Made by a program: the position numbers and the translations under genes
The notes under the pieces: generated by a model
Seen by the model: only the letters and a program-made list of their open reading frames with translations
Told to the model about the DNA's origin: nothing
Database searches by the model: none
Part shown: positions 18,283 through 28,826 of the stretch, piece after piece
Layout: each line of letters starts with the position of its first letter
Numbering within the stretch: the first letter of the stretch is position 1
Assembly: GCF_004353225.1 (NCBI RefSeq)
Contig: NZ_CP037934.1
Location: forward strand, 1,116,001 to 1,180,000
Source: Marinobacter sp. JH2
Lineage (GTDB): Bacteria > Pseudomonadota > Gammaproteobacteria > Pseudomonadales > Oleiphilaceae
Length of the DNA stretch: 64,000 bases
Direction of reading: 5' to 3'

Positions 18283-19257
18283 GGCCTGTTCAATTTTTAT
18301 CCGGTACTTCTGCGCCCAAATAGCGCCCACGATGACCTGAATTTGGTTGTAACACATGATCGGCAGCACGATCATCCCGAAGCCGGGGTGCCCGGAAAAC
18401 AGCACTTTAGCCATGGGCAAACCAGACGCCAAACTTTTCTTTGAGCCGCAGAATACCACTGCGGCTTCGTCTTCTAAGCTGAACCCGAATCGTCGGACCA
18501 TTACGGTTGCTGCCAACATAAACAGTCCAAGCAGCCCGAAACACAGCAGAATAGCCAAGACAATGGCTTGAACAGGCAGGTTTTGCCACAGGCCGCTGAC
18601 CACCGAATGAGAAAACGCTGAGTAGACGATAATCCAGATAACGAATTGGTCATACCGTGACATAAACGACTCGTTACGACCAAGAAATCCTCCTAGCCAC
18701 GGCCTCATGGCATGGCCAACTGCAAAGGGCAGCAAAAGCTGCAACACGATATCTTTCAGGGCTTCTGCCACTGAAAAGTTGCCATCTCCGGACGTAGACA
18801 CCAACAAGAGCAACAGGAAAGGTGTGAGCATCATTCCGAACACATTAGATGCTGCAGCACTGCATATGGCGGCCGGTACATTGCCTTTTGCCATCGCGGT
18901 ATAAGCGATGGAAGATGATACCGCTGATGGCAATACGCCCAGATAAAGAAAACCGAGGCCAAGATCTTTCGGCATCCATTCAGGAATGATGTTGCTCAGC
19001 CCGTTAATAGGCAAAACCACTAACGGGAAGAAAACGAAGGTCAGTGAAGTGATCAGGATGTGTAAGCGCCAATGGGTTGCGCCATCTATTATTTGCTGGC
19101 GAGACAGAGCTGCACCATGAAGAAAAAACAGTAATGCTACCGCCCAGGTGCCTATGGTTGCGAGGGCATCAGCAGCCTCGCCGGTTACCGGCATAAAAGA
19201 CGCTAAAACAATCGCACCCAGCAGCAGCAAGGTGAAGGTGTCAATGCGAAACTTCAT
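18244..19257 (-). CDS. Bile acid:sodium symporter family transporter (YfeH-like)
   Basis: A 337-residue integral membrane protein with about ten hydrophobic segments and the SBF-like fold (GFLYLGVLPSAVSSSIAYTAMAKGN; FCGSKKSLASGLPMAKVLF). Family members are sodium-coupled organic-anion transporters; the bacterial YfeH branch has no proven substrate. It lies 14 bases downstream of the broken Baeyer-Villiger monooxygenase on the same strand, so the two were probably an operon for uptake and oxidation of a ketone-type compound (inference). Confidence 0.85.
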   Translation of the reverse strand: MKFRIDTFTLLLLGAIVLASFMPVTGEAADALATIGTWAVALLFFLHGAALSRQQIIDGATHWRLHILITSLTFVFFPLVVLPINGLSNIIPEWMPKDLGLGFLYLGVLPSAVSSSIAYTAMAKGNVPAAICSAAASNVFGMMLTPFLLLLLVSTSGDGNFSVAEALKDIVLQLLLPFAVGHAMRPWLGGFLGRNESFMSRYDQFVIWIIVYSAFSHSVVSGLWQNLPVQAIVLAILLCFGLLGLFMLAATVMVRRFGFSLEDEAAVVFCGSKKSLASGLPMAKVLFSGHPGFGMIVLPIMCYNQIQVIVGAIWAQKYRIKIEQASAANAHATKDHG

Positions 19258-19271
19258 GAGTAAACCTTAAG

Positions 19272-20175
19272 TCAATTGCCGGATTCCGGAGTGATAAACC
19301 TATAGTCCGCCGTATCTACGGAACGGGTTGCAAATCGATAGCTGAACGTAAAGCCGGGCCAAAGTGCACTGTTTTTCCCGTGTTCGTCTAAATACCAGGA
19401 CCGACAACCCGAGTCCCAGACTGTGCCATCCAACCCCTTCTGAATAACCGAACAATAGCGGGTTTGGCGATATTCCCGCACGTCCATCGCAGAATTTGGG
19501 TACTTTGCCAACGCGTTTATTGCGCTGATGACATACCTGAATTGGGATTCGAGCATATAGAGAATTGAGTTGTGGGCCAAGTTGGTGTTTGGACCATAAA
19601 GCATAAACATGTTCGGAAACGCGCTTACCTGACAAATCAAAAGTGTGATCCCAGGTGGCGGAGTGAAATGTACGACCTTTAAAACACTCTAAACCGGGAA
19701 TAGTTGGCATTGCTGGCCGATTAAGCTGACCCGTCGCGGTAATTAATACGTTAGCTGTATAGGTGTTGCCACACTCTGTCGTGACCGTCCATGAATTGTC
19801 GGTTTCATTAAAGTGAGCATCTATGACTGCTTGATTAAAACGGATGTACGGCTGTAATTTATACTGAGCAATGCAATGCTCAATATAACCCTGAATTTCC
19901 GGTTGAGGTGCGAATTTCCGACTCCAGTCATGTCTTGGTTCGAAGGAATATGAATACAGATGGGATTGTACGTCGCATGCGGCACCGGGATAGGTGTTTT
20001 CGCGCCAAGTACCTCCTGCTTTAGATGCTTTCTCGAGCAGGATAAGGTTGGTGAAACCGGCTTTTTTTAGCTCAATGGCCATGCCAATACCGCCAAAGCC
20101 AGTGCCGATAATGATGATAGAAAGGTTCTTCTGCTGACGCCGCGTCATCGTTGCTGCCTGGTTATTATTTGTCAC
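19272..20175 (-). pseudogene. Baeyer-Villiger-type flavin monooxygenase broken by internal deletion
   Basis: The N-terminal frame (from GTG 20175 or ATG 20148) encodes a typical flavin monooxygenase start: FAD motif GTGFGGIGMAIELKKAG, then GGTWRENTYPGAACDVQSHLYSYSF, reaching the hallmark FHSATWDHTFDLSGKR. At about 19640 the sequence jumps to a different frame that encodes the family C-terminus (FPNMFMLYGPNTNLAHNSILYMLESQ). Intact relatives run near 490 residues with an NADPH-binding domain between these two parts. Here roughly 200 residues including that domain are gone and the junction shifts frame. The gene is therefore non-functional. Confidence 0.88.
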
Positions 20176-20200
20176 CAGACTATAGCGCCCTACCTAGACA

Positions 20201-20242
20201 ACAGAAAGCCCCGAGCGGGTCTTAAGGGGGCAGGGCTGTTCA
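20201..20242. terminator. possible terminator after cysA
   Basis: An imperfect inverted repeat with outer arms AGCCC/GGGCT sits between the cysA stop (20268) and the start of the broken monooxygenase gene. On the minus strand it is followed by TTTCTGTTG, so the T-run is poor. Call is tentative. Confidence 0.4.
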
Positions 20243-20267
20243 GAAAGACGTGTGAAGCAATCAGCTT

Positions 20268-21389
20268 TTACATGCTGCTGGCGTTCGCGGCGTCTTGGAA
20301 ACTCCAATTAACCGTACGCGGCTGATGCTTATCTGCTTCGAATAGATGGCCTACGCTCGGTACGGCATACCAGAGTTCTCCACGAGTGGGATTATGCTGC
20401 GCGAACTCAGCATGGCTTATCCCGGTTTCCCATAGCTCGGGGCTTTCCCAGCCTTCCGGAGCCAGTTCCAGACGAACTTCTGATCCAATCAGGCTGATGG
20501 ATTGTATTCGCAAGGGCAGACGAGCATGGGTGGCGGGTGAGCGTGACAACTGTACTTCGTGTGGCCGCAGATAAAGCTGCGCTTCTTGATCACCTTTGGT
20601 GCCGGGCAACGATAGCCAAGCTTCGCCTTGCACCAGCTTCTGGCTCTTCACCACACCGGAAAAGGCATTTACATGCCCCAGGAAATCGAACACGAACCGG
20701 CTGTCGGGACGAGCATACAATTGCGCTGGGCTATCCACTTGTTCTACTTTTCCCTGACTCATGACAACCACTTGATCGGACAGCTCCAGAGCTTCTTCTT
20801 GATCGTGAGTCACGAAAATACTGGTGAAGTGGTACTCGTCGTGCAACGCACGCAGCCAGCGGCGCAAATCCTTTCGAACTTTGGCGTCGAGAGCACCAAA
20901 TGGCTCATCGAGAAGCAGAATACGAGGCTGTGTTGCGAGGGCCCGGGCCAGAGCTACCCGCTGTTTTTGGCCACCTGACAACTGGGATGGATAACGATCC
21001 GCCAGTTGTGGTAACTGGATCATCTCCAACAGCTTCTCAACGCGCCGAGTGATTTCCTGTTTAGAGGGGCGCTCTTTACGGGGCAAGGATTCCAGCCCGA
21101 AAGCAATGTTTTGCGCGACCGTCAGATGGCGGAATAAGGCGTAATGTTGAAACACAAACCCGATGTTGCGGTCCCGCACGTGCAAATTGCTGACGTCTTC
21201 GCCACCAAACAGAATCTTTCCTGCGTCGGAGGATTCCAAACCGGCAATAATCCGTAACAGAGTGGTCTTGCCCGAGCCGGAAGGGCCTAGCAAAGCGGTT
21301 AACTTACCTTCCGGAATATCCAAAGACACATCGTTAAGCGCCTGAAATTTCCCGAAGGTTTTGTTGATGTTCTGGATAGTGATGCTCAT
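20268..21389 (-). CDS. cysA: Sulfate/thiosulfate ABC importer ATPase CysA
   Basis: A 373-residue ATPase from the ATG at 21389, one base after the cysW stop; the longer frame to 21449 overlaps cysW and is not needed. It shows Walker [11 protein letters not shown], signature [15 protein letters not shown], Walker [14 protein letters not shown], and a C-terminal TOBE-like regulatory domain. It powers CysTW-mediated import of sulfate or thiosulfate. It is the last gene of the cysP/sbp-T-W-A operon. Confidence 0.95.
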   Translation of the reverse strand: MSITIQNINKTFGKFQALNDVSLDIPEGKLTALLGPSGSGKTTLLRIIAGLESSDAGKILFGGEDVSNLHVRDRNIGFVFQHYALFRHLTVAQNIAFGLESLPRKERPSKQEITRRVEKLLEMIQLPQLADRYPSQLSGGQKQRVALARALATQPRILLLDEPFGALDAKVRKDLRRWLRALHDEYHFTSIFVTHDQEEALELSDQVVVMSQGKVEQVDSPAQLYARPDSRFVFDFLGHVNAFSGVVKSQKLVQGEAWLSLPGTKGDQEAQLYLRPHEVQLSRSPATHARLPLRIQSISLIGSEVRLELAPEGWESPELWETGISHAEFAQHNPTRGELWYAVPSVGHLFEADKHQPRTVNWSFQDAANASSM

Positions 21390-21390
21390 G

Positions 21391-22248
21391 TCAGACACCT
21401 CTGGTTTCCGGCGCGGAATGTTCGGATTTGGCTTGTCGCCATTCAACAAAAGCTTTAGCGATCAGCGTAAGAATGGCTATGGCTGCAAGTAGCGAGGCGC
21501 TGGCGAATGCCCCGACAATGTTGTAATCCTGATACAGCAACTCAACGTGCAGTGGCAGGGTGTTGGTTTGGCCACGAACGTTACCAGATACTACCGATAC
21601 CGCGCCAAACTCGCCGACCGCACGTGCGTTGGTGAGGATTACCCCGTAGATAAGCGCCCATTTGATATTGGGTAGAGTGATCTTCCGGAATATACGCCAG
21701 CCCGACGCGCCCAGAACCACACCCGCTTCCTCTTCTTCGCTGCCTTGCTGCTGCATGAGCGGTATCAGTTCTCGCGCTACAAATGGGCAGGTTACAAATA
21801 CCGTGACCATCACAATACCTGGCCAAGCGAACATGAGTTGAATATCGTGAGTGCTGAGCCAACCGCCAAGCCACCCGTTTCGGCCATACAACAACAAGTA
21901 GAGCAGACCAGCTACAACCGGGGATACGGCAAACGGAATGTCGATCAGAGTGATCAGTAGTTTGCGCCCGGGGAATTTGAACCGTGTGACCGACCACGCC
22001 AGTGCCGTACCAAAAATCAGATTCAGCGGAACGGTCAACAACGCAACGAAAAGCGTCAGCCCAATCGCGTGGAGCGTGTATTCGTCCATGATGTTACCGG
22101 CGAGGGTGCTCCATCCAGCACTGAGTGCCTGTGTGAAGATCACCACAACGGGTATCACCAGAAAAACCACAGTTAAAGCCATGGCTAAGCCGATAAGCGT
22201 TCGGCGAACCCACGGCTGATCACCCACTCTGTTTTTATGGGGCGACAT
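21391..22248 (-). CDS. cysW: Sulfate ABC importer permease CysW
   Basis: A 285-residue permease with six hydrophobic segments and the EAA loop that contacts CysA ([23 protein letters not shown]). It forms the membrane channel with CysT. It begins immediately after the cysT stop, and cysA begins one base after its own stop. Confidence 0.95.
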   Translation of the reverse strand: MSPHKNRVGDQPWVRRTLIGLAMALTVVFLVIPVVVIFTQALSAGWSTLAGNIMDEYTLHAIGLTLFVALLTVPLNLIFGTALAWSVTRFKFPGRKLLITLIDIPFAVSPVVAGLLYLLLYGRNGWLGGWLSTHDIQLMFAWPGIVMVTVFVTCPFVARELIPLMQQQGSEEEEAGVVLGASGWRIFRKITLPNIKWALIYGVILTNARAVGEFGAVSVVSGNVRGQTNTLPLHVELLYQDYNIVGAFASASLLAAIAILTLIAKAFVEWRQAKSEHSAPETRGV

Positions 22249-23121
22249 CTATCGACCCTCCAATCGGCGCAAGTACCGACTCTGCCAAAGGTTGATTGCA
22301 AACAGTAAGATTAAAGACACTAACAACACCATAGACGCGATTGCACTGGCGGCTGCGTAGTCGTATTCCTGCAAGCGAATAAAGATCATCAAACTGGTTA
22401 CTTCGCTGACGTACGGGGTGTTACCGGCAATGAAAATGATCGCACCAAATTCGCCAAGGCTTCTTGTAAACGATAACGCGATACCGGTCACCAATGCAGG
22501 CCAGAGAGAAGGGAAGATGACCTTTCGGAATACTCGCCCGTCGGATGCGCCCAAACTCACAGCCGCTTCTTCGTCAGCTGGCGAGAGCTCTTCAAGGACT
22601 GGCTGAACGGTACGCACAACAAATGGAATGCTCGTGAAAGCCATGGCTACCACAATACCTATAGGTGTGAACGCTACTTCAACACCCATTTTATCCAGCC
22701 ACTGACCATACCAACCGTTTTTTGCAAACAAGGTTGCCAGCGTGATACCGGCTACTGCAGTGGGTAAGGCAAAAGGTAGATCCACAACAGCATCAATCAA
22801 ACGCTTGCCGGGGAATTCGTAACGTACCAAGACCCAAGCAAGCAGTAGCCCAAACACACCGTTAAACAGGGAAGCGGCTAAAGCGGTCCAGGCGGTCACT
22901 TTGTAGGATTCAATCACTCGCGGATCCGTGATCGTGAACACGAACTGATCCCACGTCATGTCAGACGTTTCCACCACCAAACCGGTTAACGGCAGAAGCA
23001 GCACCAAGCTGACAAAGAATAGAGAGATTCCCAGACTTAACCCGAATCCGGGTAGGACTCGCTTATTACGACCAGAAAAGCGCCGCACTGGGGCGACGCT
23101 TGTTTGAGCGGAAGCAGACAT
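22249..23121 (-). CDS. cysT: Sulfate ABC importer permease CysT (CysU)
   Basis: A 290-residue permease with six predicted spans and an EAA loop (DEEAAVSLGASDGRVFRKVIFP). It pairs with CysW in the sulfate importer. It lies 9 bases after the binding-protein gene and directly abuts cysW. Confidence 0.95.
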   Translation of the reverse strand: MSASAQTSVAPVRRFSGRNKRVLPGFGLSLGISLFFVSLVLLLPLTGLVVETSDMTWDQFVFTITDPRVIESYKVTAWTALAASLFNGVFGLLLAWVLVRYEFPGKRLIDAVVDLPFALPTAVAGITLATLFAKNGWYGQWLDKMGVEVAFTPIGIVVAMAFTSIPFVVRTVQPVLEELSPADEEAAVSLGASDGRVFRKVIFPSLWPALVTGIALSFTRSLGEFGAIIFIAGNTPYVSEVTSLMIFIRLQEYDYAAASAIASMVLLVSLILLFAINLWQSRYLRRLEGR

Positions 23122-23130
23122 TAGAGGCTC

Positions 23131-24132
23131 TTAACGCCGACGCTGGAGCTGATCGAGCTTACCGCCGCTGGCAAAGTGGGCTTTCATAGCCTTTTCCCAA
23201 CCTCCGGCGATTTCGTCGATAGACTTCAGCTTGAGGTCACGGAAGCGGTCAGCGTTCTCTTTCAAAACCGTTTCGTTCTGAACCCGGTAGTTGAAACTGG
23301 CCAGCAAGCGCTGGGAGTCTTCGGAGTAAAGATGACTCAGGTATTCTTTCGCCAGCTCTTCGGTGCCGTTCTGTTTGGTGTAATCGTCAATCCAGGTAAC
23401 CGGAAATTCAGCAAGGAAGCTAACTTTCGGGGTGACGACTTCGTACTCGCCTTCCAGACGATCAGCAATGTTCAGCACTTCGGATTCGAAAGTCAGCAAG
23501 GCGTCACCAATACCGCGCTCAACAAAGGTGGTCGTGGCGCCGCGGCCGCCGCTGTCGAATACGCGTACTTGACCTAGTAAAGAAGCGAGGAAGTCATCAA
23601 TCTTGTCTTGGTTGTCGCCGAACTGATCCTGCGCGAATCCCAAGGCGGCCAAATAGGTGTAGCGACCGTTGCCCGAGGTTTTCGGGTTTGGCATAACCAA
23701 AGAGACGTCTTCGCGAATCAGATCATCCCAATTCTCGATGTTCTTAGGGTTACCCTTTCGTACCAGAAACGCCATGGTGGAATAGTAAGGAGAGCTGTTG
23801 TTCGGCAGGCGCTCTGCCCAGTTCTCAGGGATCAGTTGGCCCCGAGTGTTCAGAATATCGATGTCAGTGACCTGATTGAAGGTAGCAACATCCGCCTTCA
23901 GGCCTTGGATGATGGCCTGAGCCTGCTTAGAAGAGCCTGCGTGAGATTGTTTGATCTCAACGGTTTCGCCTGTTTTTTCTTCCCAGTGTTTCTGGAACTC
24001 GACGTTATAGGCAGCGAACAGCTCTCGGGCTATGTCATAAGAGGTATTGAGAAGCTCCCGATCAGCAGAAAGAGCTGGCTGAGCAGAGAGTAGGGCAGCG
24101 CCGATTGCGATGCCTTTTAAAAACGTTTTCAT
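23131..24132 (-). CDS. sbp: Periplasmic sulfate-binding protein
   Basis: A 333-residue periplasmic protein with a cleavable signal (residues 1-22, ALLSAQPALSA-D). It has the sulfate-binding family blocks LLNTSYDIARELF, QSHAGSSKQAQAIIQGLKADV and FDSGGRGATTTFVERGIGDALLTFE. It captures sulfate or thiosulfate for CysTWA. Whether it is sbp or cysP in the strict E. coli sense cannot be decided by eye. It is the first gene of the operon, with the promoter in 24133-24242. Confidence 0.93.
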   Translation of the reverse strand: MKTFLKGIAIGAALLSAQPALSADRELLNTSYDIARELFAAYNVEFQKHWEEKTGETVEIKQSHAGSSKQAQAIIQGLKADVATFNQVTDIDILNTRGQLIPENWAERLPNNSSPYYSTMAFLVRKGNPKNIENWDDLIREDVSLVMPNPKTSGNGRYTYLAALGFAQDQFGDNQDKIDDFLASLLGQVRVFDSGGRGATTTFVERGIGDALLTFESEVLNIADRLEGEYEVVTPKVSFLAEFPVTWIDDYTKQNGTEELAKEYLSHLYSEDSQRLLASFNYRVQNETVLKENADRFRDLKLKSIDEIAGGWEKAMKAHFASGGKLDQLQRRR

Positions 24133-24242
24133 GTAGAGCTCCTCAGAACCTATTGGGTGAATCTGAAGAGCAATTTAACAAAGCTTGCTAAGAACTAAAA
24201 AGACATTAAAGAACTATTTAAATTACTATTTCGCATATTGGG

Positions 24243-25211
24243 TTAAAAACGAAGTAACGCAGATCCCCAAGTAAAACCGCCACCGAAGGCCTCCAGAAGT
24301 ACGACTTCTCCTCGCTTGATGCGACCGTCACGCACTGCTTCATCCAGTGCCAGAGGGATCGAGGCGGCGGACGTATTTCCATGGCGATTGACCGTTACCA
24401 CCACTTGATCCATCGACATATTTAATTTTTTTGCCGTGGCGGAAATAATTCGAAGGTTAGCCTGATGGGGCACTAGCCAGTCGATGTCAGATTTCTGCAT
24501 TTGATTGGCTTCAAGGGTTTCGTCAACGATCTTGCCGAGCGTGTTCACGGCCATCTTGAACACCTCGTTGCCTTTCATTTCTACAAACGCCTGACCCGCT
24601 TTCACCGTATCGAAATCGTTGGCCACACCACAGGGCACATGCAACAACGTTTCATATCGACCATCGGCGTGCAGATGGGTCGATAGAATACCCGTTTCTT
24701 CACTGGCTTCGAGTACCACCGCACCCGCACCATCGCCGAACAGTACGCAGGTGGTTCGGTCGTCCCAATTCAGGATGCGGGAAAACACTTCGGCCCCTAT
24801 TACCAACGCTTTTTTGCTGCTGCCTGACCGGATGAACTTCTCGGCTGTCGCCAAGGCATAAACAAACCCGCTGCAAACTGCCTGAATGTCAAAGGCAGGA
24901 CAGCCGTTAATGCCCAAGCGTGCTTGAAGAATGCAGGCGCAGCTGGGAAAAACTTTGTCAGGAGTGGTGGTGGCAAAAACGATTAGATCGATTTCTGACA
25001 CATCGATGCCAGCCGCTTCAATCGCACGCAAAGCGGCCTGCTCAGCCAAATCTACGGTCGTTTGGCCAGGCAGGGCAATGTAGCGTTGCTCGATGCCGGT
25101 ACGATCGCGAATCCACTGGTCGGAAGTATCTACCTTCTTTTCCAGATCGAGATTGGTGACAACGTTGTCCGGCAAGTAAGAACCGGTTCCGGCGATGCGT
25201 GCGTAAGTCAT
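24243..25211 (-). CDS. fabH: Beta-ketoacyl-ACP synthase III
   Basis: A 322-residue condensing enzyme with the complete FabH triad: Cys113 (QAVCSGF), His249 (VPHQANLRI) and Asn279 ([10 protein letters not shown]), plus the C-terminal [13 protein letters not shown]. It condenses acetyl-CoA with malonyl-ACP to start fatty-acid synthesis. It stands alone, not within a plsX-fabD-fabG cluster, so it may be a second copy or specialised for another primer. It faces away from the downstream lipoprotein gene. Confidence 0.93.
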   Translation of the reverse strand: MTYARIAGTGSYLPDNVVTNLDLEKKVDTSDQWIRDRTGIEQRYIALPGQTTVDLAEQAALRAIEAAGIDVSEIDLIVFATTTPDKVFPSCACILQARLGINGCPAFDIQAVCSGFVYALATAEKFIRSGSSKKALVIGAEVFSRILNWDDRTTCVLFGDGAGAVVLEASEETGILSTHLHADGRYETLLHVPCGVANDFDTVKAGQAFVEMKGNEVFKMAVNTLGKIVDETLEANQMQKSDIDWLVPHQANLRIISATAKKLNMSMDQVVVTVNRHGNTSAASIPLALDEAVRDGRIKRGEVVLLEAFGGGFTWGSALLRF

Positions 25212-25462
25212 GGGTGGCGTCCAAGGTCAAAAGCGATCATTAATGACCTCATGCTAACCTTGCGCCACCGGAATGGTTATTAGCGGTTCGTCTCAGCTCT
25301 CTTTCAGGCTTTTCATATTGGTCACAAAACGGTACTTCACTTCGCCTTTTCTCCTCATTAATTACAAGTTTTTCTACAGAGCGCACGGTACTCGCATTTG
25401 AATATAGATAACGTCATCTGTAACAGAATGTAATCCCTGTCTATAGCTTCTTCAGGAATGAG

Positions 25463-26044
25463 ATGATGAAAGCCCCTCTGCCAAATATGAAAACCAAATT
25501 TGCTGCGTTTGGTGCAGCCTGCACATTCATGCTCGCCGGTTGTATGCCGGGAACCATAGCCACCACGGTGGGCACGGGATACGTATATGAGCAGAAACAG
25601 GATCAGGAGTATAAGCACGGTGTAGAACGGGCTGTCGACCAATACCAGCGAGATCATGCCAATTCACCTTGTCAACATGGCGAAGACCGCATTATGGAAC
25701 CTGCCATCAGGATCATCAAAGATCACCGTTTAACGGGCGTTAACGAAGTAATTGAGCGTTTGGATACGATTTACCAAGATCAAGCGCTGCCTGACAACGT
25801 TCGTGCCGGCGCGTTATACAATATTGCCGTGTTGGAGTCTCGCCGAAAACCACCCAGCAAGGCGAAAGCCCGCGACCACTTCAAGCAGCTATACACCGAG
25901 TTCCCGAACGAATACCGCTGTATCTTCGAAGAGTCCCAGTGGCGGGATGAGATGATCAAAAAACAACTGTTGCTACCAGGGGAAACCGTGGACTCGTTTT
26001 TGGAGGATGCCCGGCGAGAGGCCGAACGTCGCCGAATGCAGTAA
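25463..26044 (+). CDS. Hypothetical lipoprotein
   Basis: A 193-residue protein with a basic N-terminus, hydrophobic stretch and lipobox (MLAGC, Cys27 from the first Met). AGGA five bases ahead supports the ATG at 25463. The mature part is hydrophilic and helix-rich, with segments resembling a TPR-type hairpin (VRAGALYNIAVLESRR, AKARDHFKQLYTEFPNEY). It ends in a charged tail. It is probably a periplasmic-facing membrane lipoprotein; I do not recognise a characterised family. Confidence 0.75.
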   Translation: MMKAPLPNMKTKFAAFGAACTFMLAGCMPGTIATTVGTGYVYEQKQDQEYKHGVERAVDQYQRDHANSPCQHGEDRIMEPAIRIIKDHRLTGVNEVIERLDTIYQDQALPDNVRAGALYNIAVLESRRKPPSKAKARDHFKQLYTEFPNEYRCIFEESQWRDEMIKKQLLLPGETVDSFLEDARREAERRRMQ

Positions 26045-26161
26045 ATCATCTTGTATGCTGGCATAACCTCCACTCACCTGCAGAACGAAAGGTTTCGTGC
26101 TACTTTTGAAGAAGATGGCTGAAAAATCAAGCCTGTAAACTCAACTGTAGCGAGTGGAATT

Positions 26162-27622
26162 ATGAACCTGATCATCATCGGTGCCGGCATTATGGGAACC
26201 ACCCTTGCGGTGCTGGCAAAAGAGATGGTTCCCGATCTCGAAGTGACCGTCCTTGAAAGGCTAGATAGCCCGGGTGCAGGCAATTCCTGGGCTTTCAACA
26301 ATGCTGGAACCGGGCATGAAGCCAACTGCGAGCTGAACTATACCCCGGTCGATGAAGAGGTTATCTCTGTTGAGAAAGCGTTAAAAATTCACGCTCAGTT
26401 CAATGTGTCCAAACAGTTTTGGGCCTATCTGGTTCGAAAAGGTGCCATCGACGATCCGACATCTTTCATTAACCCTACCAAGCATTGCACCATCGTTTCT
26501 GAATCCGCCATAGAGATGCTGAGGCTTCGTTTCAAGGAAATGTCTGGCCACCATTTTTTCGAGCAGATGAAGTTCTCGGAAGACTTCGATGAAATCAAAA
26601 GGTGGATTCCTTTTACCATGGAAGGTCGGTCACGGGATGAGAAAATGGCCGCGACGGCCATCGAAACCGGCACCGACGTTAACTTCGGCGCTTTGACTGA
26701 ACAAATGGCGGCCTATGCGGTGCGTGAACTAGGCGTTCACATTGAGTTTGGCACTCATGTAAGACGAGTGCACAGAAGCCCGGCTGGCCAGTGGTTAATA
26801 GAAGCGCAAAATGACGCAGGGCCTGTTCAGCATAAGGCGGACGTGTTGTTCGTCGGCGCGGGCGGCGGTGCCTTTCCGATTCTCAAGAAGAGTTTGATGC
26901 CATTCCGCAGCCGATTCACTGGCTTCCCTGTAGGTGGGCGTTTTTTGCAGGCACCGATCACACCGGAGCAAGCCCAGCAATACCGTGCTAAAACCTACGG
27001 TAAGGCGGAAGTGGGCGCGCCTCCGATGTCCGTGCCACACCTGGATTTACGGTTGGTGGATGGTCAGCACTATCTCCTGTTCGGGCCGTTCGCTTCCTTT
27101 AAACCCGTACTCGAAAAAGGCCGTGGTTTTTTCGATTATCTGACCTCTTTACGGCTGCACGACATCCCCGGACTATTGAATGTCACGCTCGACCACTTTC
27201 CGCTAGTGAAATATCTGGTCTCTGAAAGTTTCAAAGGCAAGAAAAGTATGTTCGCCGAGTTGGACAAGTTTGCACCCGGGCTGGGTAGCAAATTTGATTG
27301 GGCGCCGATTGAAGCCGGTCAACGTGTTCAAATTATCAAAGATGGCGCGTTGCAAATGGGGACAGAAATCATCGTATCTACCGACAAAACCTACTCGACC
27401 TTGCTCGGTGCCTCCCCTGGGGCCTCAGTTTCGCCAGAGGTTATGCTACGCTGCCTGGAACGTTTATTTCCGGCGGTTTTCACGAATGAAGAAGTCAAAC
27501 GCAGGAAATCAGAACTGTTTCCTGAAGATGACCTGGAAGCTTTGGCACACAACGCAGATCGTTACCGGGAAGTTCGCGATTCGGTCAATAAGACGCTCGG
27601 AATAACTGCTTTGGGTGACTGA
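26162..27622 (+). CDS. mqo: Malate:quinone oxidoreductase
   Basis: A 486-residue FAD enzyme beginning MNLIIIGAGIMGTTLAVLAK. It has the Mqo-specific blocks GAGNSWAFNNAGTGHEANCELNYTP, VGAGGGAFPILKKS and KAEVGAPPMSVPHLD, then LLFGPFASF and LGASPGASVSPEVML. It oxidises malate to oxaloacetate at the cytoplasmic membrane and feeds electrons to quinone, a membrane-bound alternative to malate dehydrogenase. It is followed 29 bases later by a pirin gene and may share its transcript. Confidence 0.93.
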   Translation: MNLIIIGAGIMGTTLAVLAKEMVPDLEVTVLERLDSPGAGNSWAFNNAGTGHEANCELNYTPVDEEVISVEKALKIHAQFNVSKQFWAYLVRKGAIDDPTSFINPTKHCTIVSESAIEMLRLRFKEMSGHHFFEQMKFSEDFDEIKRWIPFTMEGRSRDEKMAATAIETGTDVNFGALTEQMAAYAVRELGVHIEFGTHVRRVHRSPAGQWLIEAQNDAGPVQHKADVLFVGAGGGAFPILKKSLMPFRSRFTGFPVGGRFLQAPITPEQAQQYRAKTYGKAEVGAPPMSVPHLDLRLVDGQHYLLFGPFASFKPVLEKGRGFFDYLTSLRLHDIPGLLNVTLDHFPLVKYLVSESFKGKKSMFAELDKFAPGLGSKFDWAPIEAGQRVQIIKDGALQMGTEIIVSTDKTYSTLLGASPGASVSPEVMLRCLERLFPAVFTNEEVKRRKSELFPEDDLEALAHNADRYREVRDSVNKTLGITALGD

Positions 27623-27651
27623 ATGCGGAAACTGCCAACAGGGGAGAAATA

Positions 27652-28569
27652 ATGAGTACGCAAAGAACTGAGGTTCTTGACCAAGAATGTCTTAAACCGG
27701 ATGGATGCCAGACGATTGATCTGTTGATTGAAACCCGGCAAAAGGACCTCGGTGGTTTTAAAGTTCGCCGCGTTTTGCCCACGATAAAGCGCCGCATGGT
27801 GGGGCCGTGGATCTTCTTTGATCATATGGGACCTGCCGAGTTTCCGGCCGGCGACGGCATTAACGTAAGGCCTCATCCGCACATTAATCTGGCAACGGTG
27901 ACCTACCTGTTCGAAGGCGAGATACTGCACCGGGATTCTGTCGGTAGTTATCAGCCAATTCGCCCCGGCGATGTAAACCTTATGGTCGCAGGGAAAGGGA
28001 TAACTCACTCTGAACGAGAACGTCCTGAAGTAACCCGGGCAGCACGTCGTCTGAACGGATTGCAGCTTTGGTTGGCGCTACCTGAAGCGGACGAAGAAAT
28101 TGATCCCGCTTTCTACCATTATCCGGATGCAGAGATCCCCCGTGTGGAAATTGATGGTGTGCCCATCCGAGTGATCATGGGTAGTGCGTACGGTAAAACT
28201 TCCCCGGTCAAAGTGTACGCGGATACGCTATACGTGGAAGCACACCTCAAAGCCGGTCAGCGGATCGTGGTTCCTGAGGCTGAAGAGCGTGCGGTTTACG
28301 TTGCTGAAGGAGAGGTTGCCGTTCACGATGCCACGGTGGCTGTGTATTCCATGGCGGTCTTCACCGATGCTCCGGGAATCGAGTTAACGGCGAAGCGTGA
28401 TTCCCGCATTGCAATTGTGGGAGGAGAGAACCTGGGTCACCGTTATATAGAATGGAATTTTGTTTCCTCCCGGCGCGAGCGCATTGAACAAGCGAAAGCT
28501 GACTGGAAAGCACAAAAGTTCCCGAAAGTTGCCGGGGATGAGGAAGAATTTATTCCGTTGCCGGAGTGA
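27652..28569 (+). CDS. Pirin family protein
   Basis: A 305-residue bicupin. The N-terminal cupin carries the pirin metal-ligand pattern (FDHMGPAEF, RPHPHINLATVTYLFEGE, GKGITHSERE), and the C-terminal cupin has YVAEGEVAVHDA. Pirins bind iron and have been reported as quercetinases or as modulators of central metabolism. GGGGAGAA lies ahead of the ATG. The gene closes the mqo-pirin unit, with a strong terminator 15 bases after the stop. Confidence 0.9.
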   Translation: MSTQRTEVLDQECLKPDGCQTIDLLIETRQKDLGGFKVRRVLPTIKRRMVGPWIFFDHMGPAEFPAGDGINVRPHPHINLATVTYLFEGEILHRDSVGSYQPIRPGDVNLMVAGKGITHSERERPEVTRAARRLNGLQLWLALPEADEEIDPAFYHYPDAEIPRVEIDGVPIRVIMGSAYGKTSPVKVYADTLYVEAHLKAGQRIVVPEAEERAVYVAEGEVAVHDATVAVYSMAVFTDAPGIELTAKRDSRIAIVGGENLGHRYIEWNFVSSRRERIEQAKADWKAQKFPKVAGDEEEFIPLPE

Positions 28570-28583
28570 GCCGAGTAAGTGAA

Positions 28584-28610
28584 AGCCCAGTGAGTTGCTG
28601 GGCTTTTTTT
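28584..28610 (+). terminator. Rho-independent terminator after pirin gene
   Basis: A perfect 7-bp stem AGCCCAG/CTGGGCT with a 7-base loop is followed by a seven-T run. This is a textbook intrinsic terminator for the mqo-pirin transcript. Confidence 0.9.
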
Positions 28611-28826
28611 CGTTATGCGCCCTGAGAATTTATTCGCTTTTTTGATAGTGCAGGCTAAACCGTAGGAGAAGTATTCTGCACAGGTTATATATTATGTGGT
28701 TTGCGTAACAAAAAGTCGGGGTATAGTCTTATGAGGAGATTCTCGAAGCGAACTACACAAGATTTGCCACTCGGTTGGCTCGTTTCGATAGGGAAGATAT
28801 AAGACTGTTTCTGGGACGATTCGACT

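Noticed and set aside
20268..24132. Interpretation as molybdate or iron importer
   Set aside because: Binding-protein and permease motifs and the cysT-W-A order fit sulfate import.
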